In this document: piece by piece, positions 12,175 to 24,867 of the stretch | How the letters are laid out: each line of letters starts with the position of its first letter | How positions within the stretch are numbered: the stretch's first letter is position 1 | Assembly: GCA_003640385.1 (NCBI GenBank) | Contig: RCAB01000165.1 | Span: 57,657-121,656 of the forward strand | Direction of reading: 5' to 3' | Length of the DNA stretch: 64,000 bases | From: Setaria digitata | Taxonomy: Eukaryota; Nematoda; Chromadorea; Rhabditida; Setariidae | Notes under the pieces: model-generated | Seen by the model: the letters and a program-made list of their open reading frames with translations, nothing else | Told to the model about the DNA's origin: nothing | Databases searched by the model: none | Program-made: the position numbers and the translations under genes

Positions 12175-14280
12175 CGAAGAATAAGCTGCTGATTTTAGTG
12201 CAGGAAGTCGGAAATGTGTGCAGAGCATTGAATCGAATTGGAAAAGATCAAGAAATAAAACCGGGGAAAGAAATGGCTTGTGTGAAATTTGTCCAAATAG
12301 TATACTACTTGGAAGAGTTACTGCAGATTCAATCTCACTATCAAAAAGTTTTGAAATTTTTAGACAACGGTATGAAAGATGGATGAAACTCGGAAATGAA
12401 TGCATGACAGCCGTTCACGTAAACTTTCTGGCTCCTCTTCTCTCGATATCCACAACAAAATTTGAAAATCAGACAGATCCGTAAATGGCGCATAAGAAAA
12501 TAAAACTAGCATACTACAGATCATCAGATCAATTGGGTAATACACAAAATCATTCCACTCAAATCATATCAATAAAAGGTACACAGATACCGTACCTATG
12601 GTAAATACCATTCATTACCTACTACGCATGAATATTTCTCATACTATATTACACAAAGCAAATAACATCTAACTGCAAAAAATATTGAAAACATATGCCT
12701 CCTCTCAGGAAAGCTTTTCCGGAAAGTGACAATCCGGACCTTGCAACACACAGCACCAGTCAACGAACCAAGCGAGTCCCATTTCAAAAACACAATGACC
12801 TTGTTTGAGCGCCACACAACTGTGTAATGTGGTAAAATACGGTCTAAGCAACCATCCAGACGGTATTTCGCGGCTTCGGCTAGGTTAGTTACCTGGATCT
12901 GGTTAATGTGTACGGGAGTGAATGATGAAGGTAGAACTTCAGTAAGATTTGAACTCGGATTTTTACATCTGATTCGATATATTGTAATGTAGCATCAGAT
13001 ATATTAACATGCTTCTCACTGGGAATGAATTGTACGCTGTAGTACCACAGTTCAAATTCGAATTTTCTACATCCAACCAAAAATTTGAGTTGAAAGCATA
13101 TTGAAATTCAGCATCAGATGACTAATATAATTATTATTGGCGATAAATTCCGAGATCACAAAGTTCTATTGCTTGGCTGTATGTCAGGAGATATCCAGTG
13201 GGTAAGATACTAAAGGTAGTTTAAGGTTGGTTGATCATTTCAAGAGCAATAAGTTGCGTGTGCTGAAATAAACCTAGGAATTCTTTTAGAAGAATTAACC
13301 TTGCGCAAATAACTGATTTAATCAAGTCTGTTTCTATCATTGTCATCGTTTACCATCGACATATTCGGTATATTATTATCGATTCAAATTTTATCATTTT
13401 TCTATATTGCGCTTTGTGTAAAAATTTTATTGCAAAATGATCAAAGTCGCATAGGGAATGATAAATCCTGCTAAAAAAGCAATAGTAACGCCACCGTATC
13501 TTCTATGTCAGTTTGTAAATTGACCGTTTGTAAATTCAATGTATGTAGCCGATGATTAGTATCTCTCTTTAGAGATTGAACTTTATGAGAAAAATGTAAA
13601 GTAGGAAGTATTGGAAAGGTGATGAGAACTGAGATGAAGTTGAAAATATGGAATTCCTTTAGATTGAGGCTTGAAACTCATTCGAATTTGTCGCAGTTTA
13701 TCTTGATTTTTCTTTCGTCAGTAGAATTATCATTATAGTTAAGTGGTATGCTTGATAACATATTGGCCGCTGTTAACATGCTGGATAATAAGTTGATAAT
13801 AATTAGAAACGTATTGGTGTGTTTTGCTAAAAAGTAATTAAATACTGGTTAACGAGCAGATGATACATTTGATGACTTTGGTAATTGGTGATGCATTTCA
13901 TGCATAATTAAAAATCAGTGTAGTTGATAATAAATCAACTATTCCTTACATTACAGTCTTATACATTTCTAACCGAACAGCTTATCATGTTTAAATACAG
14001 AACAAATAAACAGATAGTAGGAAAACAGTTCATCATAATGGGCAGATATTGTCGAATATTTTTAAGGTTAAGACTCTTTAAATTTCGTGTTCTGTGGTGG
14101 CTTATTTTAAAAAGATAAGCAGTTGTTCTAGATCAATCGTTTAAGTTTGTTCTTGCTTTTGGAGATCTTTTGATTAAGATGGAAATGATTTTAGGTTTGT
14201 GTTTTTAAAAATTTTCAGTACTCACATTTATTTCAAATTTACTGATTGAGTTCCTTTTATTAATTCTGTTTATTTTTGAG
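12175..14280. other. Divergent intergenic region between emr-1 and the zinc-finger gene
   Basis: Both flanking genes are transcribed away from this 2.1-kb region, so it should hold both promoters. A somewhat GC-richer patch at about 12710-12900 is the best core-promoter candidate. No gene or clear motif was recognised. Confidence 0.4.
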
Positions 14281-17200
14281 ATGTTGGAAGATGGAAATGA
14301 GGCATCTGAAGCGGCCCGTTCCCATGTGGAAGATGATGTATGTTTTGATTTAACCCTAGAAAGGCCATCGTTGGAACGTGATTACTTATCCACAAATGAT
14401 CCGATGCTTGCTAGTTCATTGACGAAAGGCTTTGATGCTGATGCGCGACTTACCGCTATCATCGACGATGTGGCCAGTGCTGATTTACTTCATTTCGGGA
14501 CTGGATTAGGAGAAGTAAGACTCTTTTTCGTCGTTAAAGTTTATGAAATAATTTCTGTTTAGGTTGGTAGCAAGACAAATCTAACAGGTTAAATTCTATG
14601 AAATAAATTTTAAATTACACAGTCTTGCGAGTGATATCCTGGATAACACATTCAGTTTTTTTTAGATAGGGAAATCCATTATTTGGATAAGGGGAGTTTA
14701 TTCTGATAGTGTTTGTGAATAATAGATATTTGACATCGTCGGCTTCCGCAAACTTTCAACCAAATTATTCTTCCAGTAAATATAAGGAAACGTTGTTCTG
14801 ATTTTTAAGTTTAATTGATGTAGTAATAAAATGAGTGTTTTTGTTTAAGACTTTCATAATGGCAATAAACAGGATTAAGGAGTTAACTTTAAAATTATGG
14901 TAGCCTATATGAAAGTTAAAATTAGTGTAGTTAACCTTTTAAAAAATAAGAATTATTATGCTTCTACTGGGAAATGAGCGGTTTTAAACTAGATTTTTAC
15001 ATTATGTGCTGGAAAAATTTCAGATTCCTCCAAGTACAGCGGCGATACATAATAATACGATTCAACAAAAATGGCTATCGATAGCGCCATCATCTTTAAG
15101 GAAAAAAGCTACCGTAGGTTAATAAGAATATTTGCGAGCATTAAGGACTTATTATTCAAGTTTCACGCATTGGATATGGAACGTCGTTATTAATAAATAA
15201 CATATCGCCTAGCTAGTTGACTTTTTTTAATTATTAGTCCTTTTCATATATAAGTTTTTAATAAACGTATTAATACAAAAAAGAATACATTTTTACTGTA
15301 TCTTTCTTTGTTAAATTGTGATGGATTCAGAGAACGCTTTGGAAAAAGACCGAGGTCGATGGCTCAAATTCTCATTTTTCATTTTTGTAAGTTGAACTAA
15401 TATATTTAGATAGTTACTTGTGAATATTGTGGTGTTGTCCTCAAACACCCTTCAAAAATTGAAGCACATCGACGAACGCATACTGGTGAAAAGCCATTTC
15501 AGTGTCAGATTTGTGGTTCAAGGTTTGTATTTTCATTATAAATCTATGAAAATAATATTTCGCTTTTTTTCTCTCTTTTTTACATTCCGATTGCAGTTTC
15601 TTAGTGTTTTTTTTTTTTTTTTTTAATTTTAGAGATATTTTCTGATTTAAAGTGCGACAAAATTTATAAATTGCCACGGAATTCATTCCGTGCATTTTTT
15701 AGGTTTACACAGCGTACGCCAATGCGAATGCATGTACGACGTCATATGGGCCTAACGCCTTATGCTTGTTCTTGGGGATGTGGTAAACGTTTCGTTTCAA
15801 ATGCGCTTAAGAATGCTCATGAATTAAAAACTCATATGGGAGCTAAAAGGTGTGATTAAATTCTTGCCAAATAATACTTCGTTTCGAATTCAGACTCTTG
15901 ACATATAATTGATTTACAGATTGGGCGAAAAGCGATTCTCTATATTGGACTTTCTTGCCTAAATCTGTAGCTAGCAATATTTGAAAGAGTAGATTAATTT
16001 TGATTAATCAAAACTTTTTAATTTTAGGCGTGGCCCACCTCGGCCACATCTGAAACCACCAAGATGTTCGGTACCGATGAAAATAATTGAAGAAACTGGT
16101 AATGGTGAAAGGTTTGCCACTACTTCCGGTTGTCAGGAATCTTCGAACGGACAAGTATTGAATTCTTGCGTTACGAGTGTGGGAATGAATAGGGTAAGTT
16201 GGATATGCCATCGTTTTTGAAAGAGAATTTTTGCCGATTTTCTGTTAGAATGTTGTAATAAATTAAACTTTCACGTTAAAATTTATTTTAAGGATTCTTA
16301 AACCTTGCATTCAAATTATTTCTCGTGCTTACTTTCAATTTTTTGCTCTATTTTGTGCTTCTTTCATCGTCAGAATGTTATACTCTGGAGGACATAGTTT
16401 ATCACTTCTGGTCTCTCTCATTCGTTTTCCGTGGCTCTGAGATATTCTTATTGAAAACTTCATGCAATATGGCTTCAACTGATTGCTTTTAGGGTTTTCC
16501 GAAGAGAGCGACTAAATTTCTTATTTCTGTGGAAATTTAAACTTCATTACAGAGAGTTGATGAAGTTGCTTCGAATTCTTTCTCGATGGAACATAAGATC
16601 AAAGCACCACGCAAAAAAGCTTTGATAGCGCGATGTCAGGAATGTGGTCTGCTCCTGAAACACCCTTCCAAAATTCAGGCACATATGCGCACACACACTG
16701 GTGAACGTCCATTCGAATGTGCTTTATGTGGAATGCGATTTGCAACCGCTAATCCATTAAGGGTACATTTTCGTCGTGCGCATACAGGTTAGTTTTTCTT
16801 TTTCATTTTTTGGAAACAGTTATTTTCATGATTAATTCTTGGTTGATCTTTAATGGCTGTAGACTAACTGGTCATTTTTTTGGTACGGTAGGTCATTGCA
16901 ATTTTATTCCAAAATAGAAATGAATTCCTGAGAATTGAGGTTGTATACTATTTTCACCAGTGTATTACGATTCTTAGTTTAAGGTATTGAATTTTTCCAG
17001 TTTAAGCTATTCCTTTGAACGGTTGGAAGAATGCCAACTGTTCCAGTTATTTGAACGCTTGAAAGAAAAATCATAAATGTACGAGTATTAGAGTAATTTT
17101 GGATTGTTGCTATATCACATGCGGAAAAGTGAAATAGCGTTCAATTCTAGTTATAAAGTATATCATTAAATATTTATTACTACGAAGGAAAAAGCTCGAA

Positions 17201-19087
17201 ATGGAAAATTTTGACAGACATTGTTGAAGAAAATGGAGTTCCATGATTAATTTCCAATTTATATCAGACCACTTTTAGGTGAGAAACCATTTGAGTGCAC
17301 TTGGGAATGTGGGCGACGTTTCGTTTCAGTATCAGCCCGAAACGAACATGAAAGAATCGTACATGCCGGTATTAAAAGGTATGTATATACGGAAGTTTTT
17401 CCGTTCTTATGAAGTTCAAAGAGGAACAAGAGCAGCCAATTAGTTTAATGCACAGACTTTACTGTAACTTGGCTGAAAAGTACTTAATTTTTCAGGTATC
17501 GTTGTTCGATTAATAATTGTCACAGAATGTTCACACGACGTCGTTATTTGATAATGCATCAAGCAAAAGAACACGGAGATGTTATGCTGCAGGCTGATAA
17601 TGCGATTCAGTCTGTCCTTAATATGGTGGAAAAAGATAGAGAAGAAACCAGGAGGAATACAATATGGTCTTCGGAATTGTAAGCTTTGTTAGTGCAGGAT
17701 GTCCAATTGCAAGTTATAAGTGTTGAAAATAATTTAAATTTCTTAAAACTCCGAAGTGTTCTGGTAATAAATTTTAATATTTTTAAAATTTTGTATGTAT
17801 TTTAGTCTTTTCCTGATTTCTGTTGCCAGATACATTGGGCACCTAAGGAGTTATTTTTTCATGTGTAGTTTTAATAGAATCAGAGAACATACTGGATATT
17901 AGTTAACAGCAAGAATTTACGCATCCTTCATGTCATTACTATTGCGAATTTCTCCAGTTGTTTAGCTTCTCTGTTTTGATAATTCAGGTTATTACAGATC
18001 AGATGGTGATACTGTGGGGAAAATTTGGATCGATGATAAAGTTTTAACTGGGAGACAGGTAGGTTATAATATTATGCTATTTCTTGGTTGAATTTCTCAT
18101 CTTTCTCGTGCAGCTATTGATTCACTTTTTTTTTTTTTTTTTTTAAGAAATCTAGACAACATGTTATAGTTTTCCATTGCTCGCCTTTTTTTATTAATCA
18201 CGAACAAGAATACAGCTTTTCAAATATTCTCAAAAGTCAATTTTATTAGAGTGGAGAACAATTCGTTAATAGCGATGATGAAAATGGCGGCACTTTGCTT
18301 GAATGCATCAGTGTTAGCGCTGCAAAAAGTGGACAAGATGAGGGTTTGTTGACCGATGAAAGTTGCCGACAGGTTATGTTTCCAATATTTTTATGGCAGA
18401 AATGGTTAAATTTAATACCAAGAAAACAAATTAAAAACCTCGCTTCATCACGAATCTCCTTTTTCAAGTTTTTAAAAAGACTGAAATTGTACAATATGCA
18501 TTTCTTGAAGATGGAAGGGATGGATTGATAGTTTGCTTAGAAGTCCACGTTTCTAATTGAGCTATCCAGTTAACAGCTGGGTTAGGAAATAGCCTCGACA
18601 GATGAGAGAAAACGTAAAACAGATAAGTGTTTCAAGTGAAGTAGTTCGTTTTTTTTTTTTTATATATAGTATCTATGTTTGGTCAAATTCATCTATATTT
18701 TAATGTTTGATAAGATGATTGTTGCTCAGTGGTTTTTTAAAATGTTTTCAAAATTCCCTTCCTTTGGAGAAATTTAACAATGATTTTAAGGTAATAATTG
18801 ATGGAACCGACGAGGATATTGCTTTAGAGAGAGATTATTATGTGGAAGCAGATGAAGTGTATTATCTCGATCAGAGTGATGAAATTCGATTAGAGTATGG
18901 CGAACAGCAGCAGCAACTCAGTAACCACCATCAGTTTGGAGATGAAGCAGGGCCATCCCTTGTGTCTCCTGATATCAGTGTAAAAGCAATAAATAAGAAC
19001 GTTTATACAGTTTGTGAAGAAAGTACCACAATTTTGCCCAAATATGGTCGTGTTCGGATTATTAAATCGGTTGCAAAAATATCCTAG
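14281..19087 (+). CDS. Seven-finger C2H2 zinc-finger protein, probable transcription factor
   Basis: Eleven exons: 14281-14514, 15024-15113, 15410-15522, 15703-15849, 16028-16193, 16553-16787, 17279-17378, 17496-17678, 17998-18058, 18250-18372, 18791-19087. All phases agree, giving about 582 residues. The first about 108 residues are acidic and unfamiliar. Fingers, by Cys/Cys/His/His: 112/115/128/132, 140/143/156/160, 168/172/185/190, 278/281/294/298, 306/309/322/327, 335/339/352/357 and 365/370/383/388. TGEKP-type linkers join several fingers. Fingers 1-3 and 4-6 are two copies of one module: fingers 1 and 4 share LKHPSKI, and fingers 3 and 6 share Cys-x3-Cys with the motif RFVS. The C-terminal about 190 residues are acidic with a Gln run. 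Such proteins normally bind DNA in the nucleus. If the exon 8 donor at 17679 is not used, translation stops at 17680-17682. I could not name an ortholog. Confidence 0.85.
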
Positions 19088-19287
19088 AAGCAAAAAGGGC
19101 TGGAAATTTGTGGTTTTCTTGGTACTTGTTCTCTAAATATGAAATCATTATTTGAGAGTTTTACATTTTAGTCTGTGCTTCTAAAGATAATAATTAGTAG
19201 GAGGTTGTTTGTGTGAATAATAAGAAATTTCTGGTTGGATCATTTGTAGGATCATTCATACAGCTTTGTTTACTCTGTAATTAAACA

Positions 19288-19293
19288 AATAAA
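19288..19293 (+). terminator. Polyadenylation signal AATAAA of the zinc-finger gene
   Basis: A canonical AATAAA hexamer lies 200 bases after the stop codon, followed about 35 bases later by a T-rich stretch. It is the first good candidate on the plus strand downstream of the gene. Confidence 0.5.
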
Positions 19294-19665
19294 ACATCTG
19301 AAGTAACAGTTTTAGCAGTCAATTTTCTTTATTGGAGTTTTCTTTTCTTTTTTTTTTTTTTTCTGGCTAATAATCACTTTCGGTGCTATTCTTGCTAAAA
19401 TTGTCTGTTCTTTGCTTCATGGCATATAGGAATTGTGACATTTTATATAGGAATTTTTAATATTTAACAATTATATGTGATAGGTTCAATGCGAACATTT
19501 TATTTTCTGTACAAAATGATGTAAACGTTCCAGTGAAATATTCTACTTACTGTGTTTGTTTTATTCCTACCTAGCATCTTTTACTTAATCTGGAACAACA
19601 AATATCTTGCGCGCAATAATAGTTTTCTACTGTAATTAATAGATACAAATAATTTTTTGGATCTG

Positions 19666-19709
19666 CAGAAATCAATATATATATATATATATATATATAT
19701 TGATTTCTG
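19666..19709. repeat. Perfect 44-base palindrome with a (TA)12 core
   Basis: Arms CAGAAATCAA (19666-19675) and TTGATTTCTG (19700-19709) flank 24 bases of TA repeat, so the whole element is self-complementary. A second TTGATATATAATCAA-type palindrome and more TA repeat follow to about 19745. The element lies between the convergent 3' ends of the zinc-finger and TWK genes. Confidence 0.85.
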
Positions 19710-19911
19710 TATTATATTGATATATAATCAATATATATATATAGATTTTTTTGTAAAGATCGGAGTTCTCCATCGTACATGTTATAGTGTATGCTGAAGA
19801 AATTGTTTGCAATATATAATCCTAGGATGAAGAAATCCAGTTTCCATTTGTAGATTTAGGCCAAGCATCATTATCTACATATTAAATAAAGAGAAACGAC
19901 GATATTTTCCA

Positions 19912-22900
19912 TCATTTTAACGGAGACAAATGATTTTGGGACAGAGTTCGGTGTATTGTATCGTCAACATCAAGCTCATCCGCAAATCGCAATGCTTCGA
20001 AACTTTGTGGCATGAATGCGATTGTATCACGCCGTTTGTATTTATACAGATTAGAATATGGTTTGTGATGTACTTCATTTAGAATCTACAACAAGTATTT
20101 TTCTCCTGAAAGTCTTAGACTTTTTTATCAAAAACATAAATTAGGTAGGAAAAATTATTTTCCATTCATTTTGCGATATGGTAAATACTTTGTCTTAGAG
20201 TAGCATTGTTGCTCGAACTTAGCATGAAGGTATTCTGCTAAGTTATTAAGACAATTTTTATTAATGAAATACGGTTACCTGGTTTTCGCTGTAGTTTTAT
20301 CGTTGTGTCATACTTCTCTTGAATAATATATGAATGTAAAAAAGAGAAAATCGTACCTCCATAATGTCTTCGGAAGTTATCTCTTCTTTGTCAGGATGTA
20401 GTTCTTGGATTGCAATGATAACCTTCAGCATTTCGGTAAGTTCCAACTTAAAAAAAAAAAGAAAACGAATTACGCACGCATAGTGCCACCCAGTTGCGAT
20501 CCTCATTTGACATTATTTTTATTCACATATTTTTTTTGATTACTGATAACTTTTCCTCATGAATTGATCAGTATTATGTAATTCTGACCACTATAAATAG
20601 CTTTTTCCTTTTTGAAATTGTAACAACCAATGATTATTAGGGTCTCTTACATCACATTCCTTTCCCTTCGATATTTGTTGTCTTCGCCAGGATATTTTCC
20701 TCCCAAAATAATGAATTTTCATGAATACAGCTCTCAGCTCAGAAGCAGCCAAATTACCGCACATGGATAATACCGCGAGACCTTAAAAAAACAAATATAG
20801 CGAATTTTCTACTTTTCATTCACGACTAAAAATTCTGGAATATCTCGATGTTTGTATAATTAGAAGCAGGAACTCGGGTTGATTTAAGCCACTAAAGAAA
20901 CCAGTGGATTCGAACTTGAGGGGATAATTTTCTCCAGTAAAAAATTGAATACATGAATATTTTACTTATATTTCCAGAAGTTTGAGCAGTTTTTCATTTC
21001 TCTCATGAAATAGAAATTATTGATTATCCCACGTCCCTAACATGTCATTATCACATTGTTTGTATGATAATGATAAAGGTGCAACTTGTTTAAAAGTTCT
21101 TGTTTTAATTACTGTCTAGAATATTTGCTAAATATTATTATTCATTCATAGCAACTACTCAATCAGTGGTAGTTCTCGTTAAATTAGAAAAAAAAAAATA
21201 TTCAAGTCAGTCACCAAATGTGACAAAAATGAAAATGTAGAAGAATGTCAGGATATTATTCAGATCATTGGGCATTTCGGCCATTGTTAGATTGGCGACT
21301 AAATTGAATGTGACAAAAAATGCTTCCAGGAAACTTTTTTGCCCACCTAAAAAAAAGAAAATTATACAGTAATTTCAAAGCGTGGCTCTAAAAAAAAAAA
21401 NAAAAAGAAAATTATACAGTAATTTCAAAGCGTGACTCTAAAAAAAAAAAAACGGAAATGAGTGAAATAATTCTAGTTACACTAAAAGCATATTCGTTAT
21501 ATTACTGTTCAGATATTCTAGTAATTAAAATGTTATATTAATTTTTGTTCTTGAAACTCCTTGATGATAACTATTAGTCTTCCTAGCGGGTTTTATCATT
21601 TAAATCTAAAAAAGAAAAAGTGGCAATATTTTTAGACTAATAATCGGTCTTACCAGCAACAGTATAGCACACTCCACCAAGCATACAAAAGATAAGTAAA
21701 ATAGAAGCATTCACTGCTAATGGCAGATGTTTCGCTTCAGAATTACTTTCTTCCACTGTTACAATCATTTCTTTTTCTTTTTTCCCTCGCTTCCTGTAGT
21801 ATAAATCCAATTTTCATGAGAATATTTCAGGAATTTTGTTAATTTTATTGTTAAATGTGAATGAGAGAGAGAAAAAAAAAACACTGTGAAAGCGATCTGG
21901 AAATGGGATAAGTGTGTGTTAGCATTTAGTTTTTGGATAATGCCCCAATGTCGGATACTCTTTCTTAAATTCAAGTTTTTTGTAATTTTACCAACTCGAT
22001 ACGGTAAAATAAATTAACTGAATTCTCGGAACACGTAAAACAGATTAAATGATTTCTCGGTGCACGTGAAATGAATTAGTCGAATGTTTGATACACGCAG
22101 ATAGATTATCACGTTCTTTACTCATGTAAAATAGACTAACCGAATTCCAGGTACACGTGAAATAGCTTTCGTTTCCATCATTTCCATAACGTGGCGTTTC
22201 TTCTCCGAACAACTGCATGCTTTTGTAAGTTTACGTTTCATCAGACAGTACTGCAATGCTCCAGAAGAGAATGAAGAAAAATATCATCGTGATAATAAAG
22301 AAATTAACGATTTCAGGGAGTAAGAGGAATTAACTGAAAACTTTGAAGGATCGAATTTCTTCAAATTATTAATTCCAAAGAAAAATTTAATTGAATTTTC
22401 AAAGAGAGGAAGTAGTGTGGATCATGTTTGGGTAATAGTACTTTCCGGTAGAGTCGCAGAACGATATCAGATAAGAAATGTCCTATATCAACCGCTGCTA
22501 ATACCATTAGTGGTATTCCAACTAATCCATAAACTACAGCAATAAATTGACCAAGCTTTGTCATCGGTACTGCTGATAAATAGCCTGTTGTTGTCTGAAA
22601 CTTCACTTATCAAGTTCGTGTAAAATTTTAATTCAGATTCTATCATTATCCTAGCAGAACACCTGATAGTATGCAACAAATAACGAACGAACTTAATTAA
22701 AATCAAAATATAAAATGAACTGTGAATGAAATACCAGAATTGATAATGCATAGAGAATTGAAGGTACCGTAGTCCATTTCGGTAAAATTAATTCTTCCAG
22801 TTGATCAATGTCAGGATTAAGCAAGAAATCTCGACCTTCCATATATGATGATAATCTCCAAGATAAATAAGCTATTTTCCAATTTTCATCTTTTTTTTTT

Positions 22901-23608
22901 CCTTTTTAATCTCAACTATGCTTTCAGGAAATTATTAACAAACCTTATACACATTGCTCGAGAAAATAAGGAAAATGATTAAGACCAGGAAATGATAACT
23001 GTTATCAATGGGTTATAACTTCCGAACTTTCATCTCTTTATAATATTACCTACTTAGCGATTGTTTCGAATAATTGTGGTCTAAAATGTGATTGTTTCGA
23101 TGCAATTGGACATTCTTCACCGGCAATTTCAGCAATCTTCCGGTACGTATCACGAATTTTGTGCAGTTTGCTAAGTTGTTGCTCTCGATCGGCCTTATCT
23201 TCCATTCTTCCAAATTTGACTTTTATAATTTTAAATCTATTTTCAATTTTGAATGTTCAATTCTCTTTGATGGAATTTTCATCTGCTAATTGAATTGTGC
23301 AGTGGGAAACGTAAAATTATTTCAGTCTGTAGGAAGATTAATGAATTTCTTAAATTTTAACTATTGAATTAGCTTCAATACAATAAATGACAATTTAATA
23401 ACTTCTCGCAAAATAAATCCCACATGAAACAAAATGACTCACTTTGTATTTTTAAATCATTTTCAACTAACTGTACAGCTTTTATTTGAGACATAAAACA
23501 AGTAGAAATGAAAGAAATGATAAATTGAACAAACATTGCAAATGTCCATGCGCCAACAAGTAAATACAAAAAAATGAGGAAGTATAAAGCGCCGTGCGGC
23601 AAAGCCAT
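19912..23608 (-). CDS. Two-pore-domain (TWK/K2P) potassium channel with non-canonical filters
   Basis: Minus-strand exons: about 23608-23531 (end uncertain), 23470-23443 (tentative), 23219-23054, 22855-22735, 22594-22442, 22250-22141, 21793-21654, 21346-21215, 20781-20651, 20446-20357, 20085-19912; about 440 residues. From the third exon on, all phases join. Layout: M1 (ALPHGALYFLIFLYLLVGAW), a cap of about 95 residues, pore loop 1, M2 (YGLVGIPLM...VDIGHFLSD), a basic cytosolic loop, M3 (LAVNASILLIFCMLGGVCY), pore loop 2, M4 (FVTFGLAVLSMCGNL) and a cytosolic tail. This order and the GIPL and LSMC signatures are diagnostic of nematode TWK channels, which carry background K+ current. Pore loop 1 reads TTTGYL instead of T-x-GYG, and loop 2 reads NLVANLTMAEMP with no GFG, so K+ conduction is doubtful. 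The start is provisional; an upstream N-terminal exon is possible. Confidence 0.85.
21350..21452. repeat. Direct duplication around a single N (probable assembly join)
   Basis: About 50 bases (gaaaattatacagtaatttc...) ending in poly-A occur at about 21350-21400 and again at 21402-21452, separated by one N at 21401. The copies differ by a single G/A base apart from poly-A length. It lies in the TWK intron between the M3 and pore-loop-2 exons, so coding sequence is not affected. Confidence 0.85.
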
Positions 23609-24867
23609 TTTTATGAACTGAAATTTGAAAATTTAGTTGAAAATAAAAATGCGGAAAGAAAATCTCAAATGCTCTATTTATTTGCCTAAACTTATATTGC
23701 TTATTTTTGATCAATTTTTCAGTAGTTTAGAAAACTGTAAGAATGAATTGAATGAAAAAAAAGGCGGAAAAAGAGAACTTGAATGAATTTTCGGCTGGAG
23801 AAGCAAAGCAAAGTTATCATTGGTGTTATCGTAGACTAATGAATGGAAACAATCGCATTTCAGTGATAGTGAAGAAAAGGGTTGCTCATCTGGAACTTAT
23901 TCCTCTCCCAACTGATCTAATTATTGTATTCAATAATTGTACTTGGAATAGGCTTAATCGGAAAATTAGAGAAGCCTAATGAGAAAGACATCTAAACAAT
24001 AAAAAAAAAAGAAGCGAATGAGATGAAGGCAAGAAGAGCCAAAAAATTTTAATTAAAATTAGAATTGAAATAGTTCATATTTAAAATCAATAACGAATTA
24101 ACTCATTCATTATTCCTTCTGCTTTAGTTCTGCTCTACTGTAGAATTTCTTAATTTATTCAAATCCTTTGAAACAATATCGCCAAAAAAGAAAATGACGC
24201 AAATTAATTGAAAAAATTTGCCTATTGAACAAAAATATAAATTTTTTTTACAGAGAAAAGAAAATTTAATTTCGTAGTAAACTAGAAAAATTGTTTATCT
24301 TTTGATTGCATAGAGTAAGGTACTTTACCTTTTTTTTTGTTGTGCAACTAAATTAGACTGATATCAGTAATCAGTGACTAAGGTGGAATGCTTAAACATG
24401 AAATCATAAATGGTACAAGATATGTTTTTCTTCAGATTTCTGATTCCCAAAGAAAGATTAATCCTAAATTGCTATCTCGGAGATGAATCATTTCCTGCTT
24501 GCTTATTGAATCTTTCAGCAGGAAATCTGAGAATAGTCATTTTATAAAAAGATTCTCTCAGGTATTATTAGCGATGAACTTTTCATTTACTTCCTTTTTA
24601 AATTTTCTTTTATTTATTTTTTCCAAATATTAGAATTTTTTCTCTCATAAAAATACATCTAATTCTTTGAAATAATTCTACAGTGTAATTTTTATATGAT
24701 CAAATTTTATATTTGCATAAAAAAATATGCAAAAACATTTTTACTCAAATTTTAATTAATTTTTACAATACTTTCAAATTACCCATAATTTAAAAAAAGA
24801 ACTCATTAAATACAGTATAAGTGATGCGCATGTTTGCATGTCTGTTTATAACAATTTGAATTGTACA

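Noticed and set aside
20890..20915. ggattcgaact sequence resembling a reversed tRNA T-arm
   Set aside because: No matching acceptor stem, D-arm or anticodon stem could be found around it.
22263..22340. Hydrophobic stretch (EIVNFFIITMIFFFILFW) in a TWK intron that looked like M3
   Set aside because: No acceptor gives an open frame into it; stops lie directly upstream. A proper M3 is in the next exon at 21793-21654.
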